Shown piece after piece: positions 21,921-34,393 of a DNA stretch of 64,000 nt. The notes beneath the pieces are model-generated. The model searched no databases. It saw nothing but the letters and a program-made list of their open reading frames with translations, and was not told where the DNA came from. This stretch comes from Culex pipiens pallens (Eukaryota; Arthropoda; Insecta; Diptera; Culicidae): assembly GCF_016801865.2 (NCBI RefSeq), contig NC_068937.1:33569692-33633691 (forward strand), written 5' to 3'. Made by a program: the position numbers and the translations under genes. Numbering within the stretch: position 1 is the first letter of the stretch; every line of letters begins with the position of its first letter.

Positions 21921-22431
21921 TATGTTTATAAGACCTACTCAAAAAAAAAAACTCTAGGATTAAAGATTGAAAACTTTGAAAATTCGCAGGCAAAAAATTC
22001 AAAAAAATTATAAAAATTAGAAAGTAAGAAATTCAATAAATAAGCATTAAAAATTCAAATATTGTGATATTCAAAAATACAATATAACAAAAATTTAAAT
22101 GTCTCAAAATTCCAACTAATAAAAAAAAATTTCATGGTAGAACCAAAAACTAAAAAAAATAATATTTATAAAAAAATATCGAGAGATGTTAGCCGGTAAC
22201 ACGGAGTGAAACTATCGCAAATATCTCGATAGAAACATTCCAATCGAAATTATAATATAAAAATCTGGAGTTTTTTTAGAGTGTCAATGAACAAAATTTA
22301 GTTTTTTTTTTGTTTTTTGGGTGCACAAAAATAAAAAAAAAACTCAAAACTAAAAATTTGATTTATTGGACTTTAAACAAAAAACTTCACAAGTATCCAA
22401 AAATCCTCGCAAAAATCAAAGATTAAAAAAA
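21921..22431. other. AT-rich DNA with degraded MITEs
   Basis: An ACTCTAG half-element occurs near 21.93-21.96 kb. A truncated copy of the GAGAGATGTTAGCCGG foldback MITE occurs near 22.17-22.24 kb. A diverged copy of the TCTGGAGTTTTTTT foldback MITE occurs at about 22262-22396. No gene is seen. Confidence 0.45.
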
Positions 22432-22590
22432 TGCGGCTTCGCCTTGTAAGCGGAAAGTGACGGGCTCGACTCCTGTCTGGCTCGGCAAAGTCAGATCCCT
22501 TCAGAGTAAATGCTCACTGGAATCCTGACCGGTAGGCGTGCTGGATTTCCAATCCAGAGGTCGTGAGTGTGATTCTCGTACTGGGATGAT
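22432..22590 (+). mobile_element. Twin-like dimeric tRNA SINE, partial
   Basis: Two tRNA-like units lie in tandem. The first contains CTTGTAAGCGGAA and GGGCTCGACTCC. The second contains CCAATCCAGAGGTCG and a B-box-like GTGTGATTCTC. The spacer GGCAAAGTCAGATCCCTT is shared with the fuller copy at 53.53 kb. The 5' A-box of the first unit is missing. Confidence 0.7.
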
Positions 22591-23440
22591 AAAACTAAAT
22601 TAAAATTAGGAAAATGAAAAAAAAAAACAAATTTTAAAGTTAAAAAAATAGGTCAAAATATTTCAAATTCAAAGCAGAGCTAAGAATTTGTAAAACTCAA
22701 AAACAGTTCGTAATCGTTTATCCAAAGTGCTTGTTAAAATATCACTCCTGATAATCAAATCACGAAATTTTTATCTTTCTCAAAATTTGGGGTTTCAACA
22801 AGGTTTCTAACCTTAATATGACACTAAAAAGGCTCCAAAGTTATCTAATTTTCTGTAATTTGAGATGGGAGCAAAAAATGGCAGTATTTAAGAAACCAAA
22901 AAAAAAACGAACTTATGAATCTAAGAATTAAGAATTTGAGAAATGAAAAAATTAGGAATTTTTTGGATGTTTGTATATATGAATTTACGAGATTAAGAAT
23001 TAAGAACTGTGTCCTAAAATTAGGCTTGAATTTGCAATGTTCACAACGATTGAGCTTATTTTCTGAGTACAATGACCTTTCTTACAACCACAAAGATTTT
23101 AAAATGGATTTTTAAATCAATTTTGAAAAATTAACCTCGCGGTCCTTCTTGACAGAAAAGCTCCTACTTGACAGCTCGTTTCAAGGGGACCATAGTTGAT
23201 CCATCGAAAAAATGTTGTCTTGTCAAAAAATGCATAAAAAAGGGAAAAAAGAAAAAAAAAAATAATAATAATAATAATAATTGACATAGAGCTTTAGTAC
23301 CCAATTAATTGCATGCAAATATAATAAAAAAAAACATTTTTTTTTCAACCAGTTTTTCACAAAACCCCACCGCGTCCCATCACTGACAGGTGTCACAATT
23401 TCATCGCCCAAATCACCTGTCACCCGTTAAAACATCGCCG
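22591..23440. other. AT-rich DNA, no gene
   Basis: This stretch holds a degraded CGGATAATCGA-type MITE end near 22.69-22.78 kb. At 23148-23300 it holds a second copy of the dispersed repeat with ACTTGACAGCTCGTTTCAAG also seen at 5.58 kb. No ORF is credible. Confidence 0.45.
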
Positions 23441-24363
23441 CACGTCCGCCTTTCTGGCAACCCTGTCCGCGCTGCTGCTGCTGCTGCAAGTTTCTTGGCC
23501 CCGACGAAACCGTTCAGAAAAGTTTGAGACTTGAATCGAAAAACACGCACGCACGCGAATAATAAAAAGGCAACGGAGATCTTCGCGGACGCGAACCTTC
23601 AAACTCGTGATAATTTCGGCGGCCGACGACGGCGTTCTGGTTCGGGCGGTGCACGAGTTTCGTGAACGGTGAAAATTTGCGTGCGAAACGTTTTTTTCCC
23701 CCGAGAAAATTTCTTAGGAAAATAGCCAAATCGCAAAGAAGCAGTGACCTCGTCGCGGTGTGGAAATTTTTTGACGGCTCGATAAAAAAGTGACGTTTGC
23801 GCTCAAGGTCTCACACTGCCCGTGAGGAGAGTTTTCGTGTGTGTGTGTTTCTGTCCTTGTCACGCGTGACAAGTGTGTGGGAAAAAGTGGTGAATTTTCG
23901 CGGAAATTCTCCCCTTTGAGAAGAATTTTCCAGCGAAAATGTGAGAATATTCTTTCGGCTTCTTCTTGACATCCCTTCGTGCGGTGTACAAGTGCGTTGT
24001 TCTCTTCTTTGCGCGAGAACGAAAACACACACACACACACAGGTGGTGAGTGCGAAAACGGGAGAGGCAGATCGTTCTCTCTCACTCGCTTCTGGAGCGA
24101 AGAAGACGTGCGAGCGAGAAAGGGTGAAGAATTTAATTTTTTTTTCGTGGTTGTAAGGGTGTGAGTGCGACGAAAGAAGTGCGAAGGAAGGAAGAACACA
24201 GCAAAAGCAAGGAGCAGCGAACTGTTTGTGTGGTGGAATTTCGTGTTTGAAAAAAGGTGTTTTTTCCCGTGCTCTCAGTGGCGGCATGTGTTTTTTCGAG
24301 ATCGGAACTGTTTGAGGGAATAACAACAACAACAGCAAGGATCGAAGGATCAAAAGTGATCAG
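23440..24363 (+). promoter_or_regulatory. Probable promoter and non-coding first exon
   Basis: The block is GC-richer than its surroundings and non-repetitive. It is full of words typical of insect 5' UTRs (GTGAAAATTTGCG, AAAAAGTGACG, short CAA and GT runs). It ends at TGATCAG/GTAAAA, a good splice donor at 24363/24364. No plus-strand ORF looks coding. The longest ORF here is on the opposite strand and is low-complexity. The nearest downstream acceptor followed by a coding exon on this strand is at 44223, in the UBR3-like gene, so this could be its first exon. That link is inference. A CTG run lies at about 23472-23486. Confidence 0.45.
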
Positions 24364-25624
24364 GTAAAAATGGTTATCATATTTCTGCACAGGAATCTTT
24401 CTTTTTTGGGTAATGTTTTGGATTTCTAAGAACGTGTTGGATAATCCTCAAAAATCCTCTCCTGCTTCTCCTAGATTTATTAGAAATAAGTCTTATTAGG
24501 GGAAATTACCTTTTGGTACTTTAAAAATCATTTTTTTCAAAAGGTCCTAAGCTATTGTCTTTCATATGTTTATAGGGCCTATTAAAAAAAAAAAAAACTC
24601 TAGAAAATTTGTACTTGAACTTAAAAAGTTCTTGTGTCGTAAACATAACCGGAATGGTGTTGAATAACGTAGTTCAGTTCATCAGATATCAAATTTTATC
24701 AAATATACTTTTTATTTTTTTTGTGATATGGAGCCTAACATTTCAAAAGGGCACAAAACTTTTGTAAACAATAGTGTATCCCTTTCACTCGAATGACAGT
24801 TAGTTTAAGGTGTGAGAGGGATACACTCTTGTTTACAAAAGTTTTGTGCCCTAATGAAATGGAAAGCACGATATATACTGACCTCACTTTGTTCTCCATC
24901 CGCATTGACTATTTTTTGTTCCTGATTTTCTGTTCTTCTTTTGTTCTTCCTACCATATGTCTCTTTCATGTCCTTGCAATGGTATATTATGTTTTCATTG
25001 TCTTATTCGTCTTCTTCATATTTTTTTTATTGCTTTTTTATTCACGCTTACTACCAATTTTTGTGAGGGGATACTGAGCTCGATATTCTCTCCGTTCGCA
25101 TTGACCTTTTCTCATCTGTGATTTTCCTTTCTATGAGTAGTTAGAACCAAAGCCGGGGATTGGGGAGGAAGATACTCCAGAGCAGTGGACAGTATGCTGT
25201 AGTGGCGGAGACTGAAAGTAGATAGTGTTTTTTTTTTTCGCAAAAGTCTATTTCATTATGTCTTACATTTTTTGAAAACTTCTGATTGCATATCAACTGT
25301 ATGGGTGTATAATGCATTTTTCCCCTGGATCTTGAGAAAGAAAGAAGAATTCCTTTTTTTATGATTTCCGAAAATTTTTGATGTTTTTTTTAAATGATGA
25401 TTTTTGGAAATGTACAAATGGTGATTTTTGTTGATAGGCAACCGTGTAGTGGACGTCCCTAGTTACGACTTATGGTGCTCTAGACAACCGTCCAACAGAT
25501 CTTAGTAAGCTACGCTAGTTTGTTAGATAAATCTTTCTATTTTCTTGTAACCTCCCAAGAATAAAAACGTTTTGTAAAATTGCTCTGCATAATTCTCTGC
25601 ATATTTTTCAGAATTTTTAACATC
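24364..25624. other. Presumed intron, repeats only
   Basis: A 123-bp foldback lies at 24739-24861, with 33-bp arms beginning CATTTCAAAAGGGCAC and CATTTCATTAGGGCAC on opposite strands. A one-sided ACTCTAG repeat lies near 24.54-24.60 kb. The remainder is A/T-rich without coding signal. Confidence 0.45.
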
Positions 25625-26151
25625 TGAGCAATTCTCTACGAAATCGGTCTTTTTTATGAATTTTAATTTTTGTATTTTTTAATTCGACTGAAACTTTTTT
25701 GGTGCCTTCGGTATGCCCAAAGAAGCCACTTTGCATCATTAGTTTGTCCTTATGATTTTCCATACAAATTTGGCAGCTGTCCATACAAAAATAATGTATG
25801 AAAATTCAAAAATCTGTATCTTTTGAAGGAATTTTTTTATCGATTTGGTGTCTTCGGCAAAGTTGTAGGTATGGATATGGACTACACTGAAAGAAAATGA
25901 TACACGTTAAAAAAATTTTTGGTAATATTTTATTTAACTTTTTGTCACTAAAACTTGATTTGCAAAAAAACACTTTTTTTATTTTTTTTTTATTTTTTGA
26001 TATGTATTAGAGGACATAAAATGCCAACTTTTCAGAAATTTCCAGATTGTGCAAAAAATCATTGGCCGAGTTATGAATTTTTGAATCATTATTATTTTCA
26101 AAAGATCGAAATATTGGTCGCAAAAATTTTTCAACTTCATTTTTCGATGTT

Positions 26152-27239
26152 TTTTTTTTTTTTTTTTGGGAGGGTGATCCAGCCGCACATCGTTGATGTT
26201 GAAACCTCTAAACTGGGCCCTCGTCCTGTCACGTCCGTCAGTAGTCTTGTCGTACATTACAACTAGAATCAGATTTGCCAATGAATTAGTACACTTCGAC
26301 CAAATAAACACTGACGCTGTATGGATCTGACTCTAGAATAAATGCACAGTTGTGTGTTATTCATAAGTCCAAAAAGTTCAATTATTCATATAAGTCCAAA
26401 TATTCATTTGCGGATAGCTACCTAACTTGAATTGAATACAAGATTTAAAGTAACCTATCCGAAAGCTACTCTTATCTCAAATCCCCGACATTTTAATTAA
26501 TAGCCAAAAAATCTAGAACGTTTCTTTTAAAACCTGTCTGGCCTCTTTTTAAAAAAACAAAAACAAAAAAATAGATTAACAGTTCATATTTTACAAGTCG
26601 TGAATTGAAAAAGAGACGACCATTTGATCGTCAGAATTCCAGTAGATCCTCGATTCGCAACAATGATCGATACAATCATAATCCGACAACCGTTAGTTCA
26701 ACAGATCAACGAATTTGGTCCGATATCATTTCACTATTGATTGATCAAGACTCTATGGAAATTTTGACAAATCAGAATGGTTTTTATGCTACTTGAATGA
26801 AAATCACCGATTCTGATAGAATTACTAAATTCACTATTACTAATTTTGTCACTAAATAACTAAAGGCAAAATATAAAAAGTTGATATTTATAGTTAAAAT
26901 CCTAAATTCTACAAAAAACTATTTTTTTTAAAAACCCGCATCCTAACCTGACACCCACATTAAGATAGGGAAAAATCACATATGTAGCGGTTCATTGTAC
27001 AAATGTGATATTTCCACTATCGGAGAACCTCCTGGTCTCGATGACAGCTTACCGGCCATCGATTAAGCCCTGAGACTGCGTCAAAGTGGGTTCTCGTAGC
27101 ATGAAGTGGTGTCCATGTGTAAAAATGGAAGCTTCAGCAATATACTGAAAACTTCGATTTCAATTCCACATCGGATCAAATCATACTCTTTGCCAAACAA
27201 GCATCAAACCTATGATACTCATTATGACAAAGCCCAGGG
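26152..27239 (-). mobile_element. Retrotransposed insert with poly(A), minus strand
   Basis: Read on the minus strand, the insert ends in GGCTGGATCACCCTCCC followed by a long A run (the T run at 26152-26168). The 19-bp word AACTTCATTTTTCGATGTT stands on both sides, at 26133-26151 and 27240-27258. This is the signature of target-primed reverse transcription by a poly(A)-type LINE. No reverse transcriptase frame is visible, so it is either a 5'-truncated LINE 3' end or a passenger sequence. Confidence 0.75.
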
Positions 27240-27510
27240 AACTTCATTTTTCGATGTTAAATCAAATTTGCATTCAAAATGTACTTTAGTGAAATTTTCA
27301 TAAAGTGCACCGTTTTCAAGTTAAATCCTTTGTTAGGTGACTTTTTTTAAAAAATAGCCGCAGTTTTCATTTTTTTAAATTAGTGCACATGTTTGCCCAC
27401 CTTTGAAATTTTTTTTTTTTGATAAGCTGAGAATTCTCTAAATTTTCTCTTTTTTTGGACTTTGTTGATACGACCCTTAGTTGCTGAGATATTGCCATGC
27501 AAAGGTTTAA

Positions 27511-27804
27511 TGGAGCGTTCTTTTATTACGTAACACAAAATTTGGGATTTTTGACCCCCCCTCCCCCCCCCCTTCGTAACAAATCGTAACAGATGAGCGA
27601 GACCCTACCCCCCCCCCCCTCCCCCTGTAACGCGTAACGCAAGGTCTTTTTGCAATTTTTAAAGAATTCTTATATGAAAATTTTGTGTTACGTAACAGAA
27701 TTTTTCAGCACTCCTCCCCCCTCCCCCTATTTTCGTAACATTTCGTAACAGGCACCGACACCTCCCCCCCCCCTAACTGCGTTACGTAATAAAAGAACGC
27801 TCCC
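27511..27804. mobile_element. PIF/Harbinger-like MITE with C-tracts
   Basis: The ends TGGAGCGTTCTTTTATTACG and its near inverse are flanked by TAA on each side (27508-27510 and 27805-27807). The interior has long C-runs and repeated CGTAACA/GTTACG words. The 3-bp TAA duplication fits the PIF/Harbinger superfamily. It is 294 bp and has no ORF. Confidence 0.7.
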
Positions 27805-28167
27805 TAAAAACAGGAAAATTGATGTTTTCTAAGTCCCACCCAAACAACCCACCATTTTCTAATGGCGATATGTCAGCAACTAATGGTCCGATTTACAATG
27901 TTAAAATATGAGCCATTCGTGAAATTTTCGGATCTTTTTGAAAAAAATATTTTCCAAATTTTCAAACCAAGAATAACATTTCAAAAGGGAACAACATTCA
28001 ATATTACGCCCTTTTTAAATGTTTGTCTTGTTTTTAAAAATTTTGAAATTTTTTTTCCAAAAGATCGGAAAATATCACGAATGTTTCATATTTTAACATT
28101 GTAAATCGGACCATTAGTTGCTGACATATCGCCATTAGAAAATGTTGGTTTGTTTGAGTGAGACTTA

Positions 28168-28390
28168 TGGTACGTTCGTTTGAAGAGCCGGTGCGGCACT
28201 GAGTGCCGCACTCGTCGGTGTCAGTTTTGGTTCAATCGAACGTCATTTGCCAGTGCGTGTGGCACTAGAGTTTCAGTTCCAAGATGGCGGCGAAACTCGT
28301 GCGGAACTAGCGCGAGTTTCTTCAAAGAAACACGTTGACAGCTCTGAGTGCGGCACTCAGTGTGGAACTAGCCATCAAACGAACGTACCA
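28168..28390. mobile_element. PIF/Harbinger-like MITE, TGGTACGTTCGTTTGA ends
   Basis: The perfect 16-bp terminal inverted repeats TGGTACGTTCGTTTGA / TCAAACGAACGTACCA are flanked by TTA on each side (28165-28167 and 28391-28393). The empty site can be read from the other arm of the host foldback, which confirms the duplication. It is 223 bp, with GC-rich inner inverted words such as GAGTGCCGCACT. Confidence 0.8.
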
Positions 28391-28437
28391 TTAGAAAACA
28401 TCTATTTTCCTGTTTTTGGCAATATCTCAGCAACTAA

Positions 28438-30089
28438 GTGCATCTCCAGCGCGGGTAGCAAACATCGAAGCGAATCAAATTTGCACCCGACGTCAACCCC
28501 ACCGCGGTACCTGTCGCGGTAGCAAATTTGCTCTCAGTTCTTCGGGATTTCACTTTGCTACCCGCTATTCTGCTGGTTTGCTACTGCGGCAAATGGAATG
28601 ATGCACGGAAAACTGAATCATGCACGGAAAAAAAATGTTTTTTATGTATAAAAAAACAAAAAAAAAATTACAAAGTAAAAAAACAATAAAAAATTGAAAT
28701 TAAAACAAAAATAGAATTTTAACAAAAGTTAAAAAAATAAAAAATCAAAAAAAAAATTAAAAAAAAATTAAAACAAAAATCAAAAAAATTAAAAAAATAT
28801 ATATAAAATTTAAAATAAGATTTAAAAATTAAGAAAAATTGAAAAAAATAAAAAAAAAATAAAAAAAATTAAAAAAGATTCAAAAAAAAATAAATTAAAA
28901 AAATAAAAATTTAAAGAAAATTAAGAACATTTCAAAAAAATAAAAAAAGTTGAAAAAATGACAAATTTAAAAAAAAAAAACATAAATATTTAGAGCAAAT
29001 TAAAAAAATATATAAAAAAAATTGAAGTATAAAAAAATATTAAAAATATTAAAAAAAATAAAAAATGGAAAAAAATATTAAAAATTTAAAATTAAAAAAA
29101 AATTAAAAAAAATCAAAATTAAAAAAAAACAGAAAAAAATTAAAAAATAAACATTAAAAAATTCAAAAAAATATTAAACATTTAAAAATTTCAAAAAAAA
29201 TTACTTATTTAAAGCTAAAAAAATAGAAAATTAAAAATATTAAAAAAATTGAAAAATTTAAAATTAAAAAAAATAACGTTTTTATTAAAATATCTGAGAT
29301 CCGGCCTTTTTGTATTTTTGTACTTTAGAGTTTTAGAATTTTTAAATTTTTGAATATTTGAAAAAAAATTGATTTAATTATTTAAACTGATTTTTGAATT
29401 TTGTATTTTAAAGTTTTTGACTTTTTAAATTTTCAAATTTTTGAATTTTATAAATTTTTGTATTTTAGTATTTTTGAATTTTTGAATTTTTAAATTTTTA
29501 AAATTTTGAAATTTTGAATTTTTGAATTTTTAAATTATTGAATTTTTGAATCATACACAAGAGCAGACATACAAAAATCTCAGAAACACGCATTCAAAAC
29601 TTTGCTCCCGGCTTGCCGGTACTTGTCGGGTATCAGAAAATGAGTACCCGACAGGTACCGACACATATTTTTCTTCTACAAATGAACTTCTACAAATGAA
29701 CAAATTTGATACCTGCTTTGCTACGCGCGGTGGGAGACTCGGGGGCAAACTCGAGAGCAAATTTGGTGGGAATCAAATCGGGTAGCAAATTGTTTAACTT
29801 TCGACATTTTCGAAAAATGAAATTCTTTGAAATTTTCAATAGGATTAAAAAGTTTAATTAACTTTTAGCATTTCAAGGCATGAATCAACACATAATTATT
29901 GATTTTGAAGGTAATCGAGAGCAAAAATTGATAAAAACCCATATTTGCCCCCCGCGGTGGGCTTGTTTCGGTGGCAAATTTGCTATCCTAGCGGTGGGGA
30001 TGACGGAGTTTTTTCAAGGTGATAAATTTGATCTCGGTATTCATGAGCCGGGTGCAAATTTGATTTGCACCCCAGCGCTGGAGATGCCC
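28438..30089. mobile_element. PIF/Harbinger-like element with A-rich core
   Basis: The ends GTGCATCTCCAGCGCGGGTA and GGGCATCTCCAGCGCTGGGG (minus strand) are flanked by TAA on each side (28435-28437 and 30090-30092). Subterminal regions repeat words such as GGTAGCAAATTTG. About 28.62-29.55 kb is A-rich low complexity without coding potential. The 1652-bp element is non-autonomous. Confidence 0.75.
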
Positions 30090-30569
30090 TAAGGGTCGTA
30101 TCAACAAAGTCCGAAAAAGCAAAATATAGAAAATTTTCTCAGCTTTTCAAAAATATTTTTTTCAAATGTGGGCAAACATGTGCACTAATTTAAAAAAATG
30201 AAAAACTGCGAATATTTTCAAAAAAAATCACCTAAAAATTGATTTAACTTGAAAACGGTGCACTTTATCAAAATTTCACTGAGGTACTTTTCGATTGCAA
30301 ATTTGATTTTACATCGAAAAATGAAGTTGAAAAATTTTTGCGACCAATATCGATCAAAAAATTCCTTCAAAAGATACAGATTTTTGAATTTTCATACATC
30401 AGTTTTGTATGGACAGCTGCCAAATTTGTATGGAAAATTATATGGACACACTAATGATGCAAAATGGCTTCTTTGGGCATACCGAAGGCACCAAAAAAGT
30501 TTCAATCGGATTAAAAAATACAGATATTAAAATTTAAGAAAAGAGACCGATTTCGTAGAGAATTGCTCA

Positions 30570-31300
30570 GTAACGTTTGAATCCGATTGGTGCAAACGTT
30601 CTTTAGGGCGGGGCTTGTCGATTCAAGCTGAAGTACCTCGCGTTCGGCTAACCAGCGTAGAAATGGGTCACCGAAGCTCGGCAGAGCTAACATCTTCCAA
30701 ATGCCTATGCGAGTTATTTGCATGTATAGAATGTAGATCTAAAAATACATGGAAACAACTCAATGTGTAAGAAGCGGCCGCGTGGTCCCGTTTGGTTGGT
30801 TGCTCACACACACACTTCCTCACACACGCACAGACATTTGTTCAGAATTTGATTTTGAGTCGATAACTATAAATGAAGGTGGGTCTAGGAATTCAAATTG
30901 AAAAGTTCATTTTTCAAGTGATTTTATTGCTTTTCCTCAGTGAGGAAGGCAAAAATTAGGAATGCTTTGTTGTAAAATGAAGTTATTTTTCTTATTTTTC
31001 AAATAATAAGGTTGATGACCTGTCAAATTATGCATTTAAAACTTTTTCGAAAGCTTCTTCCGATTGTCTAAACCGTGCGTTGCGTCACCTCACGCTTCAA
31101 AGATGATCTTCTACCGCCTAATCTTCAATGAAAAAGTTAAAAACCTAAAATTAGATTCGAACAACGTCCCCATCGTCACCCACATTGCTTCGCACGACGA
31201 CAACAGAGATGTGACAACTTACAGTTGTGTGCAAAACCACCTTTTTTCGGCTCTCTCAAATGTTGCAAATAATTGCCACTTGTTCGAAATCGCGCAAGAT
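30570..31300. other. Repeat-derived DNA, no gene seen
   Basis: The part around 30.9-30.96 kb contains TTTTCCTCAGTGAGGAAGGC, which I recall as part of a common mosquito interspersed repeat. The part at 30.6-30.8 kb is mixed sequence without ORFs. The boundaries are not determinable. Confidence 0.35.
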
Positions 31301-32140
31301 TTGATTTCCTTCCCCCCCTCCAGCTCCTCATCCTCTCCTCGACACCGGAAAAGCCGATTTAGGTTCGTACCTCACTTGTCGATCAATCGAGCTTTTGGAC
31401 GGCCCCCACGCAGAGTGCGATACTATCGATATAAAAAGATTGAACGAAATTAATAAAAGATTTCCTTTCCACGTACCCACAGAGAGAGAGAGAGAAATCT
31501 GGACTAGCTGGTTGGCTGATGTTCCCTTCTTATTACCTCTACCGTCGGAGTTTAAAGTTGGCGAGTTTGTGCCGAGTTTTGCGTGAAAAAGTAATTAAGA
31601 TGTGTGCTATTGAGCTCTTTTTTGAAGAAGTGTGTGTTAAAGGGTTTAACATTTTAAAAAGGTTAAACAAATTTAAGATCAACTTTCCTAAAATTCAACA
31701 GTTCTATGTTTTCAAAAGTTTCTCCAGACTCGTCCAAGAACAAGCAGAGACTGGGCAGAGAGCAGGATGAAGATGAAGATCATCACCTTCATTGTGGGGC
31801 GTACGCCGGCCGGTCTAGAAGAAGAAGAAAACATCTCTCGCAAAGGCAGAGGCAGAACAGAAAATCCCAAGCGATATGGTTCCCGAAAAAAAAAGAAGGA
31901 AGAAAACAAGAAGATTCGCAACAAACACCGGCAAATTCTCTAGCCCAAAGCAAAAGACTACTGACCGCCGGCGGAACCAGCGGAGAATCAGAGCCGAAGC
32001 CATGTGTTCATGGGTTTGTGAGCAGAGGCGAGTCTCAAGAGTCTATCAAGAGAATTCAACAAAAGAAAAAAAAAAACACGCTCAGAATAGAAGACGATCA
32101 CACGAACGAAAAAGAAAATGCTTACCTACTTGACGTATTT
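31300..32140 (+). promoter_or_regulatory. GC-richer island with TATA-like box
   Basis: This non-repetitive island contains CGATATAAAAAG at 31427-31438, a TATA-box-like word on the plus strand, followed by leader-like sequence (GCGTGAAAAAGTAATTAAG). A small frame from the ATG at 31767 encodes MKMKIITFIVGRTPAGLEEE and then a basic tail, about 58 codons. A longer overlapping frame is Arg/Lys/Gln-rich. Neither resembles a known family. It could be an alternative promoter inside the large intron or an unrelated small gene. Confidence 0.3.
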
Positions 32141-34393
32141 TTATTCTTTTTTTTTATATATTTGCTGATTGGCTAAAAATAACACTACAAAAAAGTTACG
32201 AAAACTCGGAGTTTGTTGTTGTTGTTGTTGCGAAAATGCTACCTTTACTGCTTATCGATCACTTCGAATCATGTGGGCAACCTCATCGCACGATAAACAA
32301 CTTTGACACAAGTTGGCAAATAATGATTTCTGTCGCGATAAATGCTGCAAATCATTGAATTATTTATTGTGTGTTTGAATTGATCATTTTTTGATTGAAT
32401 TGTGTGAAATTTTCTGAGAAATTTTCGATCACACAATGTTTTGAAATGGCCAAGAATAATTTCAATAAAGGAGGTATTAGATTAGGACAAACAAACGAAC
32501 AAACTCGCATTTTTTGAGAGTTTGACATTCTGCCAGCTTTGTTTGTGTGCCTGCATATGTTTGCAGAAACGTCAGTCTGCATATATTTTGCTTTGTTTGC
32601 GACTTTGGCGATCTGTCAATCTCGAAAAAGTGCGAGTGTGGTTGTTTGTTACAGTCTAATACCTTCTTGAATAAAACATTTCGGAAGGGTTGCCAGATTA
32701 ATATTTTTTTTTTGTGAATTATTGAAAACAATTCAAATCTTTTCAAATACCTGTCTATAGTGATGCTAGTATACAATGTTTGTTTTGGAGAGGTTCTTTA
32801 AAACCACATGAGGGCTTAAATCTTGTGGAAGGGTTGCCAGATCATCACACTACAAAATAACGTGATTTTACAAATTATTATATTTATAACCAGATAAAAC
32901 ACTGCCATAAATATAAATCGATAAATAAAAGAGAAGACATTTCATGTCAGGGTTGCCAGATCTTCAATGTTACCAGCTTATTGGACAGGGTTTTCTAAAT
33001 CCTTTTCAATGATCTGCTAAAGGATGCTATTTTAATCGAAATTCGTGATTTAAATTGAAAAAAAAAATCCACTTAAATGTTATGTTGGCCAAGGTTGCCT
33101 GCTCTTTGAAACATTGAAAATCTTTTTACGTGCCCAGGAATTCATTATAGGCAACTTTTTCACATTGCATTGCAAATTTGGGTTGTTTTTCAAATTGTCG
33201 TCGTTTCCCCTAAAAATCAGGGAGCAAAAAGGATGTGCGACAAATGGTGGAAAAAAGTAAGATCGAATAAAAGGTCGAATGGACAAAAGGTCGAATGCCA
33301 AATGACGAAAAAATTACTACTGTTTGTTCGTCTAGTGATCTTTTTGTGAATTAAAAAATGAGCTCATAATGTTTTTAATATTTTTAATTTTTTATAGAAA
33401 CAATATTTATGATGATAGGCAGAATCAAATATAATTTAAAGGTATTTTATATTCCTGCAAAATAATTTATAATTGTTTCAAAAAATCATAATTTTGAAAT
33501 TTTAGCATTCTTCACTCTAAATAATATATTCTTGTTTCTGAATTTTTCTAACAGTCCTTTCCATGCTTCTAAACATGTACTGTTCTTAAAAATTTTTTTT
33601 TGGGAAAAGTCAGGATTGAAACCAGCATATTATTTTTTTAAATTTAATATATTCAAGATTCAGTAATGATTTCTTTAGTTTTTTTTTCATTCTCTGCAAC
33701 ACAAGCAGTTAATTATTCTGTTTTAGTAAATAAAAAAATACAACAATTCAAATAACAAGCCATAATCTTAAAATTTTAATGAAAAAAAAAATTGAAAATG
33801 CATTTTACACTTGTTAAGTTGATTTGCAATCATTAGTTTTCGAAAAATGTAAGATTTGAAGAAAACAAAATTTATAAAGAAAAAAAAACTACTTTTTGCG
33901 GTACTGTACATCGAAAATTTTTAAAAATTCAGACAAAAACTTTTCAAAATATTTGTACCAGCCTAAACATAAATTCGAAAATGAAACTATTTTAAACATA
34001 AAATTCGAGTTCTTTGACCCCATTTTAGTCAAATTTGAGTTGTTGATTGCCTTTTACAAATACATTTTCTCGGTATTTAAATATCGCCATTTTGGCCGCA
34101 ATCTTGGATATAAAAATTCTAAATCACTTTAGAACATGTTTGGGTCATATTCAAGCTTAACAAATTTGAACAAATAGACAACTAAAACAAACAAAAAAAT
34201 GTTCGTGATATGATTGACCGAAGTGATTTTTTTCCGAGTCCTCCGGATAATCGAGGACTGTAATTTATTTTTGTTTCTCAATTTTTTTGTGAGCTTTTTG
34301 TTTATTATGGTCTTTAAAATGATTTACGAGAACAGTCTGAATTCCAACCTATTTAAACTTTTTTAATGACCTTTTAAACAATAATAATTTAAA
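32141..34393. other. AT-rich presumed intron
   Basis: Three occurrences of GGGTTGCCAGAT (32.69, 32.83, 32.95 kb) look like fragments of hAT-type ends (CAGGGTTGCCAGAT), but no paired termini can be assigned. A CGGATAATCGA-type fragment ends near 34.26 kb. The rest is A/T-rich with no coding signal. Confidence 0.4.

Larger units (their letters stand above)
25625..30569. mobile_element. Long-armed foldback element, copy 1, heavily nested
   Basis: The ends are TGAGCAATTCTCTACGAAAT and its inverse. Arms of several hundred bases pair across a centre near 28.0 kb, sharing TGGCAGCTGTCCATACAAAA and ATTAGTTGCTGACATATCG. Four younger insertions interrupt it: a retrotransposed segment (26152-27239) and three PIF/Harbinger-like elements (27511-27804, 28168-28390, 28438-30089). 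Removing these and their target duplications leaves about 1.65 kb. No transposase is present. In other copies TA flanks the ends. Here the flanks do not show it clearly. Confidence 0.7.

Noticed and set aside
23714..24353. Minus-strand ORFs of 161 and 180 codons
   Set aside because: They have low-complexity Ser/Phe/Thr content and overlap each other in two frames. The block reads better as a plus-strand 5' UTR ending in a donor.
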